A DNA stretch of 64,000 nucleotides from Lingula anatina (taxonomy: Eukaryota > Brachiopoda > Lingulata > Lingulida > Lingulidae), in assembly GCF_001039355.2 (NCBI RefSeq), contig NW_019775437.1, positions 252,573-316,572 of the forward strand, read 5' to 3'. Position 1 is the stretch's first letter, and the number at the start of each line of letters is the position of its first letter. Below the pieces are notes generated by a model. It saw only the letters and a list, made by a program, of their open reading frames with translations, was not told the DNA's origin and did not search any database. Shown here in pieces: positions 1 to 12,700 of this stretch. A program made the translations under genes and the position numbers.

Positions 1-477
1 GAGTTGGAAAAGCAGTCTAATTGGCTTCCTTTTCTGGAAGTTATGCATTTTCAAAGTGTGAACTTGAACTCCCATGGGCCTGAAGCCTTATGCTTGTTAC
101 ACATTTAACTTACGTTGGTATTACCTGTTGAGCATAATTAAAATTTGATGTTGAATTTGCAGCTTAACATAATGTATTTTTGCATCAGAATTGACAGTAG
201 CCTTTTTTGTTATTTCCTGCTTTTTGTCTGTACATTTGACAGCTTTGCTGCCTTGTTTTTAATCCAGTGTGCACATTTTCATTTAGTTTGAGAGCTTTTG
301 GAAAAATGGAGAATGTATGAATTACTCACAACGGTAAAAGGTGAAGCAGACCAACAGAATAAGTATGTCAAAAGAATGAATATCAGGTTTTAATATTAAA
401 CCTAAATGTATTTTTATAACACATTCATACATATACACTTAGGATTTTAAAAATTTTTTCTGATTTATTGCCTCTAG

Positions 478-1247
478 TGATAAGAATTGGTAAGAAGTCA
501 AAGGACACATCAGAAGCCAAAAGAGAAGCTGTGGAGGGGATCAGCAGGATGATCTGTACTACAAAGAGCCAAAACAGCACTCTCAGTGGTGAGAATAAGA
601 AATCTAGGTTTTTATTTTTATTAGGAATAAGTGTTTTCAATGTATACCTGAAGATGGTTAAAAGCAAAGAATTTTATTCTTTTGTATCAGAACAAAAGCA
701 AGTTATTGAAGAGAACGATTAGCAGTGTATAACTTGAATGTGCATTGTTTTAAGAAAAGCATTAATATTGGACATAATGCACAGAAGCTTCAAATGCTTT
801 GTGACAGTGTTTTTGATTAACGAAGAGATTAACTTTTCATCAGGCATTTAATTTAAGATATTTTAAATACAATCTTTATACATTGTAATGGGGTAACTTA
901 AAAGTGTACGAAACCTTTCAATGCATCTTTCATTATTATTATTATGCATCATTATCATTGCAAAAAGTATGCAGATCTATCAAGTTACTTAGTGTATGTT
1001 TTAATTTTTCATCGATATGCACCAGTATGCATATGCAGTCGCTAATCACAATGACTTAATTACAGTATATGTGATTAATTATAAGCAAATACAAACAAAT
1101 TTAAAGATCTTGATTATTTATTTTCCAGTTGTAATTGATGGCCATGAATGGACGGGTGTGAAATTCTTCCAGCTGTCCTCCCAGTGGCAGACACACATCA
1201 AGCACTTCCCTGTGGCAATATTTGGACATGTGGAAACAGCCTGCTAG
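478..1247 (+). CDS. PACS: PACS-family sorting protein, C-terminal two exons (partial)
   Basis: Coding segments 478-588 and 1129-1247 splice in phase (GT at 589, AG at 1127-1128) and end at TAG 1245-1247. The joined tail reads [20 protein letters not shown], then a CTTKSQN stretch, then [20 protein letters not shown] and [16 protein letters not shown]. From memory this matches the extreme C-terminus of vertebrate PACS1/PACS2, which carries a VKFFQLAxQW..HVKHFP signature. PACS proteins are cytosolic adaptors that link acidic-cluster cargo such as furin to AP-1 and COPI. Only the last roughly 75 residues are here; the rest of the gene lies left of the window. The exon starts with the last two bases of a codon. 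PACS1 and PACS2 cannot be told apart, and invertebrates usually have one gene. Confidence 0.87.
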
Positions 1248-1665
1248 CAGAACAAATAGAGAGCACACGAGTTTTGTCTTCAGAGGTCTCTTCATCAATT
1301 TGTTGGCCGGTGCGCACATTTTATTCTTGTAAAAAAGGGGGAACTCATGCTCTAGGTGTGGGTATTCATGCATCAGATGCATTGAAGCTTAGGTTAAATC
1401 TTGGACATAAATCCACAATGTTGTCCGTTGTGTATCGCCTTTGCATTGTACCATATAAATACCTAACAGAGATTGAAGGAGGGTTTTTTTTTCATACGGT
1501 TCAAGTGTTCCAGATTGCATTATCTTACAGCTCACTAAAATGAACTTCAATTTAAGAAGTTACATTTAACAAGTTTTCCATTATTCAGAGAAGGGTGTTT
1601 CTCATTTCACCAGTGTTTGGGGGAATACATTTCATTGTTGAAAATTGGATTTCATTACCCAAAGG

Positions 1666-1701
<36 letters not shown>

Positions 1702-4365
1702 ATATTGTACTTTGCTACCCACATTTATTGTTGTCATTCTCTTCCTAGGTGCAATGAGATTACCTGAATAATTGTAGTAAAACCATTATATATGATATGA
1801 AACTGTTTTTTAACTGACCAATCATACTCTCCACTGTACTGGCTGTACTATTGTTAGAATGTGTAAAAATTATATATACATGTATTGAACTCCTGGTCAG
1901 TGTTCAGCTTATTCCTGTTAAACAGGCTGATCTTTAGTTGACTTTGTAACAAGTTTTTATATGTGCCAAAACAATGTGTAACATGACTAAAATAGCTACT
2001 GATAACAAATATGGATAGACAAAATGTATGGGTTGGTTTTAATAGGTTCCCCTATTTTCTGTTTGCTAAGTAGGTTTTTATTGGTGCTCTAGCATTTGTT
2101 GGTGAGCAAGCAGAGAGCTGATGATGTGTACGGTGCTCCACAGATTACAGTAACCTGTAACATTTTGCTGATTTGTATGTGAATAGTGCTTTCTATAGGT
2201 CTGAACTGAAAAGCTCCACTTCTGACTGGTGGCCAGCTGCTGTAGATGGCTGCAGTGTGCCTTTTTTTATGTCACAGTTATTTACTTTTGTCCAGAGTTG
2301 AATTACTAGCTGAACCATTTCTCTCTCTCTCTCTCTCTCTCTTCAGTACTTTTTGCACATTCTGAAACAACGCTCATTTATTAGAATAAGAAATATTGTC
2401 TGATTCTTATTGGTCTATCTTTGATATTTTCACATTTTAGACAATTTGGTTGTGATGTTTGAAATCTTTCAGTATGTGTTGGCATTTTAAGTTTTGAGAA
2501 AATGTAAATTGGGCATCGAATCTTAATTAGTATTGTCTTCAGTATAGCATTGTTTATTCCACCATGGAGTTGACTAAAAACAAATAACTATTCTCTTATG
2601 TGGTAAAACAAAAAGGCTCATTTATGTTTGTTATTTAAAATATTTTGGAAGAAATTGAACTGAGAATCAACTTACAACTTAAATAATGCTGAAGAGAAAG
2701 TTTTTTTTCTAATTAAACATATTTTGACTGTGCTCTGGAATCTTAAACACAAAAGGCTTGAGCATCAGTTGCCATTAATCTCCTTAAAAAACATCATATA
2801 CATAAATCCTACATTCTAGATCAATTTCATTGCATTCAACTTTACCGAAATTCTTTTCTTGTTGTTATTAATTCTAGTTGTGATGATAAATGTCATTTAC
2901 TGGTCCAATTTAATAGTTAAGAAGATTCATTATTAGTCATATAATGCTAATTATTTAAAAATTGTTATTTTATCCCACTGAAACCCCAGACACATTTCTA
3001 CTCTTAAACTTATGAAGTAAATGTGATGTGAGATCAATTTTTTATGTTTTTTATCAAGGTGAAGTTAACTAGGCTTAATTGCTTTTAATCAAAGTGTGCT
3101 TTATGTATATTTTACATTTGGTGCTTTTAATGCTTGCATGTGGCCTTTCATTTTCATTTTCTTTTTCTTTCAATGCAGAATAATCATCGAAAAAATGCTC
3201 CTGTATATTAGATCCTTCTGGTACATACTTCTCGAAAAGAACAAAAATGGTGAGCAGTTTATCCTCTTTTGTTTATTTTCTTTTTTATGATTTCTCTAGT
3301 GTTTTCTGTAAAAAGGCATTTTTCAGTGGCTTCAAAATAAAGGTTTTCCTTTCCTTTGAGAAAGTTTGTTCATACCTGTTTTTCAGTCTGATGCTGTAGT
3401 GATCTTCATTATAATTAGGACTTTTTTCAAGTAATTTGCTATTACTGTAGGGCTGTGTATTATAAATAGAGATCAATCCTGCAATAGGAGTTAGATAATG
3501 TTTATCAATGTGTTTAATATGATTGTTGAATACCTCGAGGTGCAGGGCCAATATCAAAATATTTCATGTAACAGGAATTGTCTTCGTAAAGAAAATATTG
3601 TAAAGAAATAATCACGTTTTTGATCTCTCTGCTGGGATTTGTGTAGCACTAGTAAAGTTAAAATTAATTAAATTTGCAGTAAAAACTTAAGATTCAAATG
3701 TTCCATTCACTGAATTTCACTGTGAAGATATTCAGTGTGTCTTATTCTGGTTTCAAGGTTGCCAGGTCTCAGACAATCTTAGACATTGGAGAGAGTTGCA
3801 GGTATATTTCTGTGTGTACTCAGAGTTTATTCATTTCCATTCAGTATTCAGTTGAAGATATATTTCTTAGCTCATTAGCTTAAAACAAAAATATCAACAA
3901 CAAAAAAAATTGGTGCTGATTTTGCCAATACCCAAGCAATATGTTTGTGTCCAATAGTTCAGAATGCGAGGTAATGCTTAGTTGTATCGTAAATAAGGTG
4001 TTAAAATATTATGTCAAGAAATGTTCTGGCTTTTACTGTTACAGAAAGAGGCATTCAGTGTGTTGTAGAAGATTATTTTGTACAGGCCAATATGAATTAT
4101 TTCCTCTAAATTTATTTTGCACGTTTATACATGATGTTACAAAACCATTTATTTATCTGCAATGTGATCTCCAAAAATTGTTTTTTAAACAAGCGTGGAG
4201 AGAAAGGGTAACACAGATTATGAAAAATAATCTTACTTTACCTAACATTAACTTCGGTTGAAACCACACTTACATCACAATTATTGAATAATTTTGTTAA
4301 GTCCAAGTGTATTAATGATGTATGCATGTACATTTTATACAATAAAATGCTATGAAATATCATGT
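1248..4365 (+). other. Probable long 3' UTR of the PACS gene
   Basis: No convincing coding exon follows the PACS stop. The stretch is AT-rich and holds a poly-T run (about 1671-1699) and a (CT)n run at 2321-2342. The clearest poly(A) signal is AATAAA at 4341-4346, giving a UTR of about 3.1 kb if used. An exon-like piece at 3179-3250 has a good acceptor (TTTCAATGCAG) and donor (ATG|GTGAGC) but no recognisable protein, so a downstream alternative exon is possible. UTR extent is inference; nearer signals may be used. Confidence 0.4.
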
Positions 4366-4474
4366 TTGTTCAATATCCTGTTCACTGTCATACAAACTGG
4401 TGATCTAAGTCTGTAATAGCAAATTTGCTACCATAGTGTATTGAACCACACAACTTATGGGCTTAATTCTTTCC

Positions 4475-6742
4475 TTATTTGACAGTAATCTTGGCAGCAT
4501 TTTTATCAGCTACCGTATACTTGTCCCACTTCTTTTCTGGGTCATAAGGCTCCCATCGACTTGCAGGGAAAATGTGCTTGTTACGTTCATACCAGCTCCT
4601 CAAACAGACTTTCCCTGCGTGAGACTCGTCTTTCTCCACTCTGGCATCGCTGATCATGCGCACATCGTCATGTACATCAAAATTGAACAGCGGTCCACTT
4701 TTCCCTCGTGCTTTTGTTACAATGAAATCATAGAAAGTGTAGTGCTGTGGAATTATCAAGTCTTCTTTCACGTACATAAGCTGGTCAACAGAGCATGATT
4801 TTAATTCGGCAAACTCCTTTCGGAGTGTTTCTAAGCACCGTTGAAGAAATTGTTGAATACTGTTTCCTTTCTTCATTTGAACTGTCCTCCGGTGGCCTGA
4901 GCCATCCCAGTAGCTGTAAGTTATTTCAATGTTTTCGTTCTTAAGCTCTTCCTGTTTAGCAGCCCACTCCTGCCTTAACTCCTCCCTACAGAAAAGACGG
5001 AAAAAATATTTAATTGAAACAATCATCACTCTAAGTTTATCTGTATGTAAAAGCATTGTTACACAATCTCCCCACCCTGAGTATCAGTGGACACTTTCAT
5101 ATTTCTTATTAATGCAAGCCTGTCTTATCTAGAATTTGGAGGCATGCTGGTAATTGATCTGAAACTTGGGGTGATTCCCCCTATAATAGTGTGTGTACAC
5201 CGAGAAGGTTCAAAAACAATAAAGAGACCATATAAGGATGTATTTAGCCAATAAATATATAAAATGTACAATATCAAGAATCAAATTACCTACTAAAAGA
5301 AACAATGAGCTAAAACGCTTAAAAAAATAGCAAAGAATTAAATAAATTTAGGACTTTGTATTCAAAAATTGTAACACACTTTCATCATAACTCAAATTGC
5401 TTTTATAGGAGATAATTTCATGGTATTAGAAACAACACTTTCGTATACCTGATCCTGTTTTCTTCTTCTTCTCTATCCTTGTCTGGTAGGAAGCTTGTGT
5501 CTACATCTGGATTCATTCCTGTTGTAAAAAAAAAAGCTTTTGTGGTTTTTATATCCATCAACCAATCAGGACGATGACTGAGCATGACAAAAACTAGCTT
5601 TTTAATCAAAATTTGCTCGCGTTTAGTTACACAGAGAAGTGTAGCACACAATGTTCATAATTCCAGTGCAAAGTGAAAAATAATTCTAATAATTTATAGT
5701 TAACATCTTGAATTATTTGGTTTGATTTAAAAGGTATGGGTCACTGACTGTATTGTCTTACCAAGCCTCTTTTTCTTCTTTTCTGTTTCAATTGACATTT
5801 TCTCTTCAGTTTTTTGTTGCTCCTCCTCCTCCTCCTCTTCTTCTTCTGCATCTTCCTCCACATCAAATGACAACATAGCTTTCTGTAAATAAAAAGTTTT
5901 TTTATTCCTTTTTTAATATGATCCTCTAGTGTTTTTATTTCAAAAAAAGATGACAGCTTTTTTTTCACTTTTAATTTTTTGTCAATGCCAAATTCGAAAG
6001 TTCTTGGAACATGCATGGTAATTTTTGTATTAAAAAATACTATCTTGCAGCAAACTTCACCTGTAATGCCCTTTTCTCTCTTTTTTTCTTTTCTTTTTCT
6101 CTTTCCTTATCCAACTTGCTAGCCCTTTCTTTCAGGGCAAGTTGTTTCTCTCTCTCTTTTATAACATCTTCCTGCTTTGCTTTCATTTCATCCAGTGTAA
6201 CAAGACCTAAATTTCCAGAAAAATGCCATTATAAACAACCAACTCATTTAAATCAAATACATAACACATGTAAAACACATAACATTAATTTCAAATGCAT
6301 TTTAAAAACATGAGTCCTACTAAGATAAGATAAGAGTTTATTTAGCTAATTATAAAAATCGGAAATCATTTTCCTTCTGGAGCGGTATACAGAGTAAAAT
6401 AATAAAATAATACAATAAATAAATAAATGAAGAATTTAGTTTTGAGATCAAATTAAAATGCGTCACTGCACTTGGATAAAAGCTGTTTAAAAAGCGTTTA
6501 CTGCCTTTAAAAGTTAAACAACATCAAATATATAAGCTTCAATTCTTACCAACTGTATCCGATTTCAACTGCTGTTCTATAGCATCATAGTGCGCAGCAA
6601 ATTTATTATGAATGCTCCCAACTTGCAGTTCCTCTTCGATTTTCTTCTTCTTAGCTTCCATCTCATCGTGCTCTTTCTGTCGTTTCTTTATCAGCTGCAT
6701 GGCTCGCCCTGCTTCCTTGGATGCTCCCTTGTAGAACGCCAT
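4475..6742 (-). CDS. FAM50A: FAM50A/XAP5 homologue, spliceosome-associated nuclear protein
   Basis: Five coding exons splice in frame on the minus strand: 6742-6550, 6206-6061, 5882-5762, 5518-5449 and 4985-4475, giving 346 aa (human FAM50A is 339). The start reads [20 protein letters not shown], the typical family N-terminus. A Lys/Arg/Glu coiled-coil stretch and an acidic Glu run (exon 3) follow. Next comes the [20 protein letters not shown] linker and the conserved XAP5 domain with [39 protein letters not shown] and [23 protein letters not shown]50A is nuclear and associates with spliceosomal complexes. The C-terminus extends slightly past the vertebrate end ([12 protein letters not shown]). 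Each donor and acceptor follows the GT/AG rule. The gene is head-to-head with NOXRED1, 586 bp between start codons. Confidence 0.96.
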
Positions 6743-7328
6743 CCTGGTCTGCTTTACAAACGAACAGGGAACTCTGTAATTAAGAGGTATGTTTCTCTTG
6801 GTAATTAAATGAGCAAATAAATAAATGTCAGTATTAATCCATATTTTACTATTTTAATTAATAATACGCCCTTATTTTTTGAGCCACCAAAGACAAAACA
6901 TCAAAGAGTTTGTCAAATCGACTGGCAGTTCTCTGGTTATGCAGTGCTGATTAACGAAATCTATCTTACCTTTACAATAAGTAAGCCACGGATGGTCTGT
7001 TATCTTCAATTTGATAAAAAAAATCCTGAATGAATGAATATCGTATCAGTAACAGAGAAGTAGGGTGACCAACTTCTAGAACGGTGTAAGAATTTATGAT
7101 GTCCTGAAATGAAAAGTAACAATACTTATCATGAGAACAAATGAATTGTAAGCAGAAAAACAATTATCTTTCATAAAAAAATATCAGATAATAGTCTATT
7201 GTGCTTTTAAAGTGTGAAATTGGAGAAATATTACAAAAACCTGGATTCGGAGTTTCCTCACTTACCAGGGGTCAAGGCCAGATTCTATGAGTACCCACAA
7301 TGCACCTGGTTAGTTGATAGAAACCAAG
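6743..7328. promoter_or_regulatory. Divergent FAM50A / NOXRED1 promoter interval
   Basis: 586 bp separate the two outward-facing start codons, so both promoters and 5' leaders should lie here. I see no TATA box in a convincing place. The NOXRED1 start sits in CAAGATGGCTG, which resembles the AAGATGGC element (YY1-type) common at TATA-less housekeeping starts; that assignment is inference. An ACCCACAATGCACC stretch lies just upstream (about 7290-7310). No coding exon was found in the interval. Confidence 0.45.
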
Positions 7329-9632
7329 ATGGCTGTGGCAATTCCCACAGTAAAGGCGGCTGAGTCGATTGAAAACGACAGTGATATCACAAATAATTTA
7401 CCTACTTTACAATTTGAAAGTGCATTAACCGATGAAGAAAAAGACCTTCTGGTACTTCGTGCGAGATCACACGCTATAACCGTGTCAGCATGTGCTCAGG
7501 CAACTTATTTGGCAGCTGTTTTTAATGAAATTAGGTGGGTGCACTTTGATTTTGTTTACATTCTGTAATACTAATATACTTTTGAAAATAATCAGTAAAG
7601 GCCTTTTGGTTTCTTGATATAAAGTCATAACACATTTAATTGGGAACATTGATACTCGTTTATAACAAAAATTTGAACAGCTTTTTATTTATACCAAATA
7701 TTACAGTATATTGTGAATGTGAGCATAACCCAGACACAGCAGCTACAGTAGGCTTTTGTTATTGGAAGTCACACTTTATATGTATCATTATGATAAGATT
7801 CAAACAAAATACAATAATATGTATCTTCAGACAAATTCGAGCAGAACTTCGGCATCCAAAACTGAAGAAGTCCAAACTGTTACAGGAGGCAACCCCAAGG
7901 GATCCTCTTTTAGTTGGCATTATTGGTTGCGGGAAGCTGGGGAGTCAGCTGGCAAACTGTCTACTAACGTATGCAGATGTCAGACCTGAGGAGTTAAAAA
8001 TTTCATCAAGAAGACCTGAAACATTAGGTTAAAAAAACAAACAACATGATATTTCATACTTTGTCTTTTAAAGTATGTAACAAAATATGTTGCAAGATAT
8101 ATTAATATGCTTTAATTACTACTGGTTTCCTACATTACAACTATACATGAACTTTTTAGTTACCATTCTACTTGAAAAGGATAATCTGATATAAAGCTAA
8201 AGACATTATAAGATATATGGGGAAAATATCAAAGTGGCTGAAATTTATTTTTCATCCAACCCCTTTTTAAAATTGCCTACAAATACTTTCTGATATGAAG
8301 ACAGTTAAACCCCTATGCTTGATAACTTAATCAAGTGTAAATGACAGTAAAGGGCTATTATTCTACATAAAGATAATGTTAGGTATACATACCTAGGTAA
8401 TGCCTCTTTTGATGATTTCTCACATGTAATATTAAACAAATGTTTTATCAGGCATACATCTGTCTGTTTCAGGTGATCTACAGGACAGAGGTGTGAGGTG
8501 CTTCCATGACAATGCCAGAGTGGCATCCTCAGTTCACTTGTTATTCATATGTGTCCTACCATCTCAGTTACAAACTGTTGGAGATGAAATCAAAGGACTC
8601 ATTCCCTCTCAGTGTGTTGTGTATAGCCTTGTTAATGCCGTCCCCATTTCCAGATTGAAGCATTTGTTAGGCACCACAAATATCCTCAAACCTCAGTTTA
8701 AGTGGGACTTGGAGAATGGGAATTTGCCATGGGACTATACGCTTGATATCAATGGAGCAATAGAAACTATGTCAATGATGAAAAAGACGTGTCCTTTGTA
8801 TCAAAATAAAGCTGGTGAGTTTTGCTGTAAGTAAGTTTTCAGAATGCATCTACTGTCATGAAAAATATTGTGTCAAACTGATTTTATAAAATTTAATATA
8901 CTTTTGAGTTGAGAATATTTTGCTAGTGAACAAAAAATTCACATATTAATTTTACTTTAAAACTGCAATATCAGGTATTTGTTATTCTCTTTTTTTTTAA
9001 ATGTAAAACCTAACTATATTTGGGGATTTTCAGATGCTATTGTTTATACAGAAGAAAAGTATGCAGAACTTTTGCTCTATACCATCATCAACTTTTGTAC
9101 AAGCCTGCGACTTTGCAGACCAGAGGTGTTAGACATTCTAAATGCTGTGGTATTTGGACAAACTAATGGAGAGGATACTCCTGTAGTTAGAGAGAAGGAG
9201 ATTACTAAGAAACCTGCAGATGCAGATAAGTAAGAACATGTTTTTTTTTTTTTTTGTAAAACCATCAAATTTCTTTCCTTGTATCTTTTTTTTCTTTTTG
9301 GTGGAACGTTCATTGTAATGATTCATTAATCCGATATTAAATCAAGCAACTTCTGCAAGGTTAGAAAGCCTATTTTATCCCATTTTATCCCATTGTCAAG
9401 AATTACTTGAGAGTATGATTCATTATTGGCTTCAAACAGGAATTTCTTTTTCAGCTTGTTTCCTAGATTTGACTTGACAGCACTAGCAGAGGGGAAGTTA
9501 ACAACTCTTGGAAAAAAGATAATACGAGATGAGGCTGTGAGAGCAAGCTTTATCAAGAAATACTGTGGAGTCATTGAACAGTACTTACAGTGGAAACGAT
9601 ACCATGAAAATTTGAAAACGAGAGGATTTTGA
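7329..9632 (+). CDS. NOXRED1: NOXRED1: NADP-dependent oxidoreductase domain-containing protein 1
   Basis: Five exons join in phase: 7329-7534, 7831-8027, 8473-8814, 9034-9229 and 9455-9632, giving 372 aa (human about 359). The N-terminal Rossmann fold shows VGIIGCGKLGSQLA with GxGxxG at residues 101-106, the dinucleotide-binding loop, preceded by PRDPLL. Later segments include VYSLVNAVPISRLKHLLGTT, as in F420-dependent/pyrroline-5-carboxylate reductase-like enzymes, and a helical C-terminal part. The protein ends RYHENLKTRGF. The biochemical substrate of NOXRED1 is not established to my knowledge. The start at 7329 was preferred because the longer frame to 7314 has no ATG. AATAAA at 9764-9769 is the likely poly(A) signal. 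The last intron is short (9230-9454) with a poly-T tract just after its donor. Confidence 0.93.
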
Positions 9633-9763
9633 ATTAATTTTTTTAACTGATTGCAGGCTGTAAGATGATGGACATTTATCTTGTGTTTGTATGGCTGTGA
9701 TATTGTATTGCACAGTTTGTACATACACACTGTAGGATGGTGTGTGTGGGGGGGGGGGGAGGC

Positions 9764-9769
9764 AATAAA
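9764..9769 (+). terminator. Poly(A) signal of NOXRED1
   Basis: AATAAA lies 132 bp after the NOXRED1 stop, just after a G-run (about 9749-9759). It is the first canonical signal downstream of the stop. Confidence 0.7.
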
Positions 9770-12700
9770 ACTTTTTCCATATATTTTTCGAATTAAGTGT
9801 TATGTGTTATTTTTGTCTGATTAAAGACCATGATTTTATGATTCTAAATAAAAAAAAATACTGTGCCTGAGCAGAAACAATGAAAAAGTCATTGTTGTTC
9901 TTTTCTCTGTCCAAATTAATTTTTTTTTTTTCATTTTATTTTCAATTAATTTTCATTATCAGGGCCTCTACTATAACATGCAAATATTTATTTATTTATT
10001 TATTTATATTTATTTGTTTTTATTAATAAAATTGTTCACTGCAATGATTTTAACTTTGGATTTTAATATTCGATTGTAATTTCACAATTAGTTTTAATAG
10101 GGGTTAGTATTTATTTTACCTATGTAGCATATCTAAGTTCCAGATATCTAATAGGGACTGCCGCATAAATCTTACATTGTCAACGCAATTTCCTTGTAGT
10201 CCAGTCATTATTCCAAACACACAGATTACAAACGCACATGTTCTCCCCAGACATCGTGGTCATCGTAAATGCGACACGCCCACTCATTCCAATCATTAGG
10301 TCATCCTCCAATATTCACGTGGTCAGCGTGACCACTAAACACGCAAGCGCAGTCGAACCGTCTTCTCCACACGATACGCTGACACGTGGAATGATTCTGA
10401 GAAGACTTCAATAAGGTACGAAATTTACCTGTCTGTTATAACTGACCACTTTCCTCCTTGCCTCAACCACCATATGGACTGTCTACTTATTTTAGCACAC
10501 AGATCAATCCTAGCAGCGATTTCACCTATGCCACCTTCAATAATAATATTATACGATCTAGTTATTGTATTGAACGTTTGAAACGGTATTTCTGCTGAAG
10601 GACCGCTGGGTGCTCACCGTGACGACCATACAACTATTATTCCTCCCACATATTATAATATATTGGTGATTATACACGATCTGGAGTGCTGGACTGCCGT
10701 TGGTGTACAGTACATGTCGTGTTCTAAAGATGTGAAATTGTTTAATTTTCTTTTTACCTTGTTGCGTTATACCAGTTTTTAAAAATCGTTTTGGTGCCTG
10801 TTTAAGAACCCCGAAGCATGCTTATAGTAGAGAAACGAGACTCCAGTCTCCTCTGAAACTCGGGAGTGATTTGATTATTCCAAGGATCAGCTATTGTTTC
10901 AGTCTACTTAAAGAAAGGTGGCTGTTTACTTTAAGACAGTTCCATTTTTGCTTTGGTTTCCATAAACAAAGCTACCTTCAAAGTTGTGCTTGATAAAACA
11001 CAGATAAATGACAAGATCGTTTACTAACAACTCAAGTACTTCAGTGGTTTAACATTATAATGCGTGCCTTTTCCTAATATATAAAATTTCAACTTTTTCG
11101 TAAAAAAACAACAAAGAAGCGATGAAGTATTGAAGCGTCCCAGGTAATGTCAAGGGCAAAACGTCAATTAAACAAGTATCTGTGCTTGTGCGTTGAAGAT
11201 TCTGTTAAAGAAAACAAATAGTTAATATATTGAAAAAGTAATAAACTGTCAAACTGAAATGAAGTGAGAAACGCTGTTTCATATCAAGCTGTGGATATAA
11301 ACACAAACGCAATTTGAAATCATTCTTTCAAGTGCATTTTCTGAGCAACGGGTTTTACGTTTCTTAACAACATGAAGAGAAATCTTTCTTTTAAAGGGTG
11401 AATAATTGGTGTGGAATGCTCCATTAAAACCAATTTGTATTTTTCTGTTTTACTTGATGCTTTATGTCAACTGTTCCCAATCATTTAAGTCATTTAATGT
11501 ATTTCCGATATTGATTTAGTTTTTTTTTTTTTCGGACTGAACGAAATACGTTGTCATCACTCGACATTATGCGCCTAGTTGCTCATAATCTCGAATTTAG
11601 ACCTAATTTATTTATTATTAAATACCATCCATAGAGTAGAAACATTTCAAACTTATCATGTTTTAACTTAAAAGTAACGCCAAATAATTGCAAAATATGA
11701 AACAGACATCTCGAAACAGAAACAATTTTCTTTCCATAATAAAATGATGTCCCAAGCTTGCTGTGATTTCACATGTAAAATATTTCAATGTCCGGAAAAA
11801 ACTTTTTTTGATTTCGTAAATCTTACAATGCATGCATTTTCGCTCATACGCCTCTATTTCCTTTGTTTATATGTAAACTTTATACAGACAATTAGGGGAT
11901 TGCTACTCCGTGCAGCCCTTGGCTTTCAACAGTCTCAGTGTTATAAGTAAACTTACTTGTCAGCACAAATGCCAACTCTGAATTGAGCAAGATTTATATA
12001 GCGATATATTTTTTTCCAATCTGCCGTAAATCTAATCGTGAAGTCCATTATAAACGGCTACCGCAATTTCACCAGTTATTTGTTTTATTTACGGTGTAAA
12101 TGCCCCTGGTTTGTTTTACATACCTGCGTTTTTTAATGGTTTGTTTAGTAGCGAAGACCAAACTTTTCGCTGGTGATAAATGACCATTACTCGGTGTGCT
12201 GTCATTCGGTGACGTATGGGATAAACCGAGGGGTTGACAGGACCAATGTGAGAAACAACAAGACGTTCTATTTATACTTATGGTATACAACAACATCAAT
12301 ATCGTTTAAAATGCCTTGGCCTTTGCATGTGTGGTCTGTCCGTTTGTTCTCTGAAAAAAAAGATGTATCTGTCTGTTGTTGCTTTTTACGAAATTGAAAA
12401 GATGGTCACTTGTTTGGACATCTCTTGTGGAGGACCAAGAAAGTATTAAAAGACAAAAATATCCACAAATACATGATTAATCTATTACGTTTTAAGCAAT
12501 TAATTCTAAACCACAAACATTATTAATTAGATGCCTACTCTGTAACGAGAAAATGGATTCCACCATTTCGTTTGCTGAGTATCTTCGGTGCCGTTGAGCC
12601 AGACCTCTCAACGCGGGGTATCATTTTGACTGGCAGACTGCAGACATCGATTTCAACGTCGAGTGTTTAAATTCATCAATTAACGAATTTGTCAAATCGT

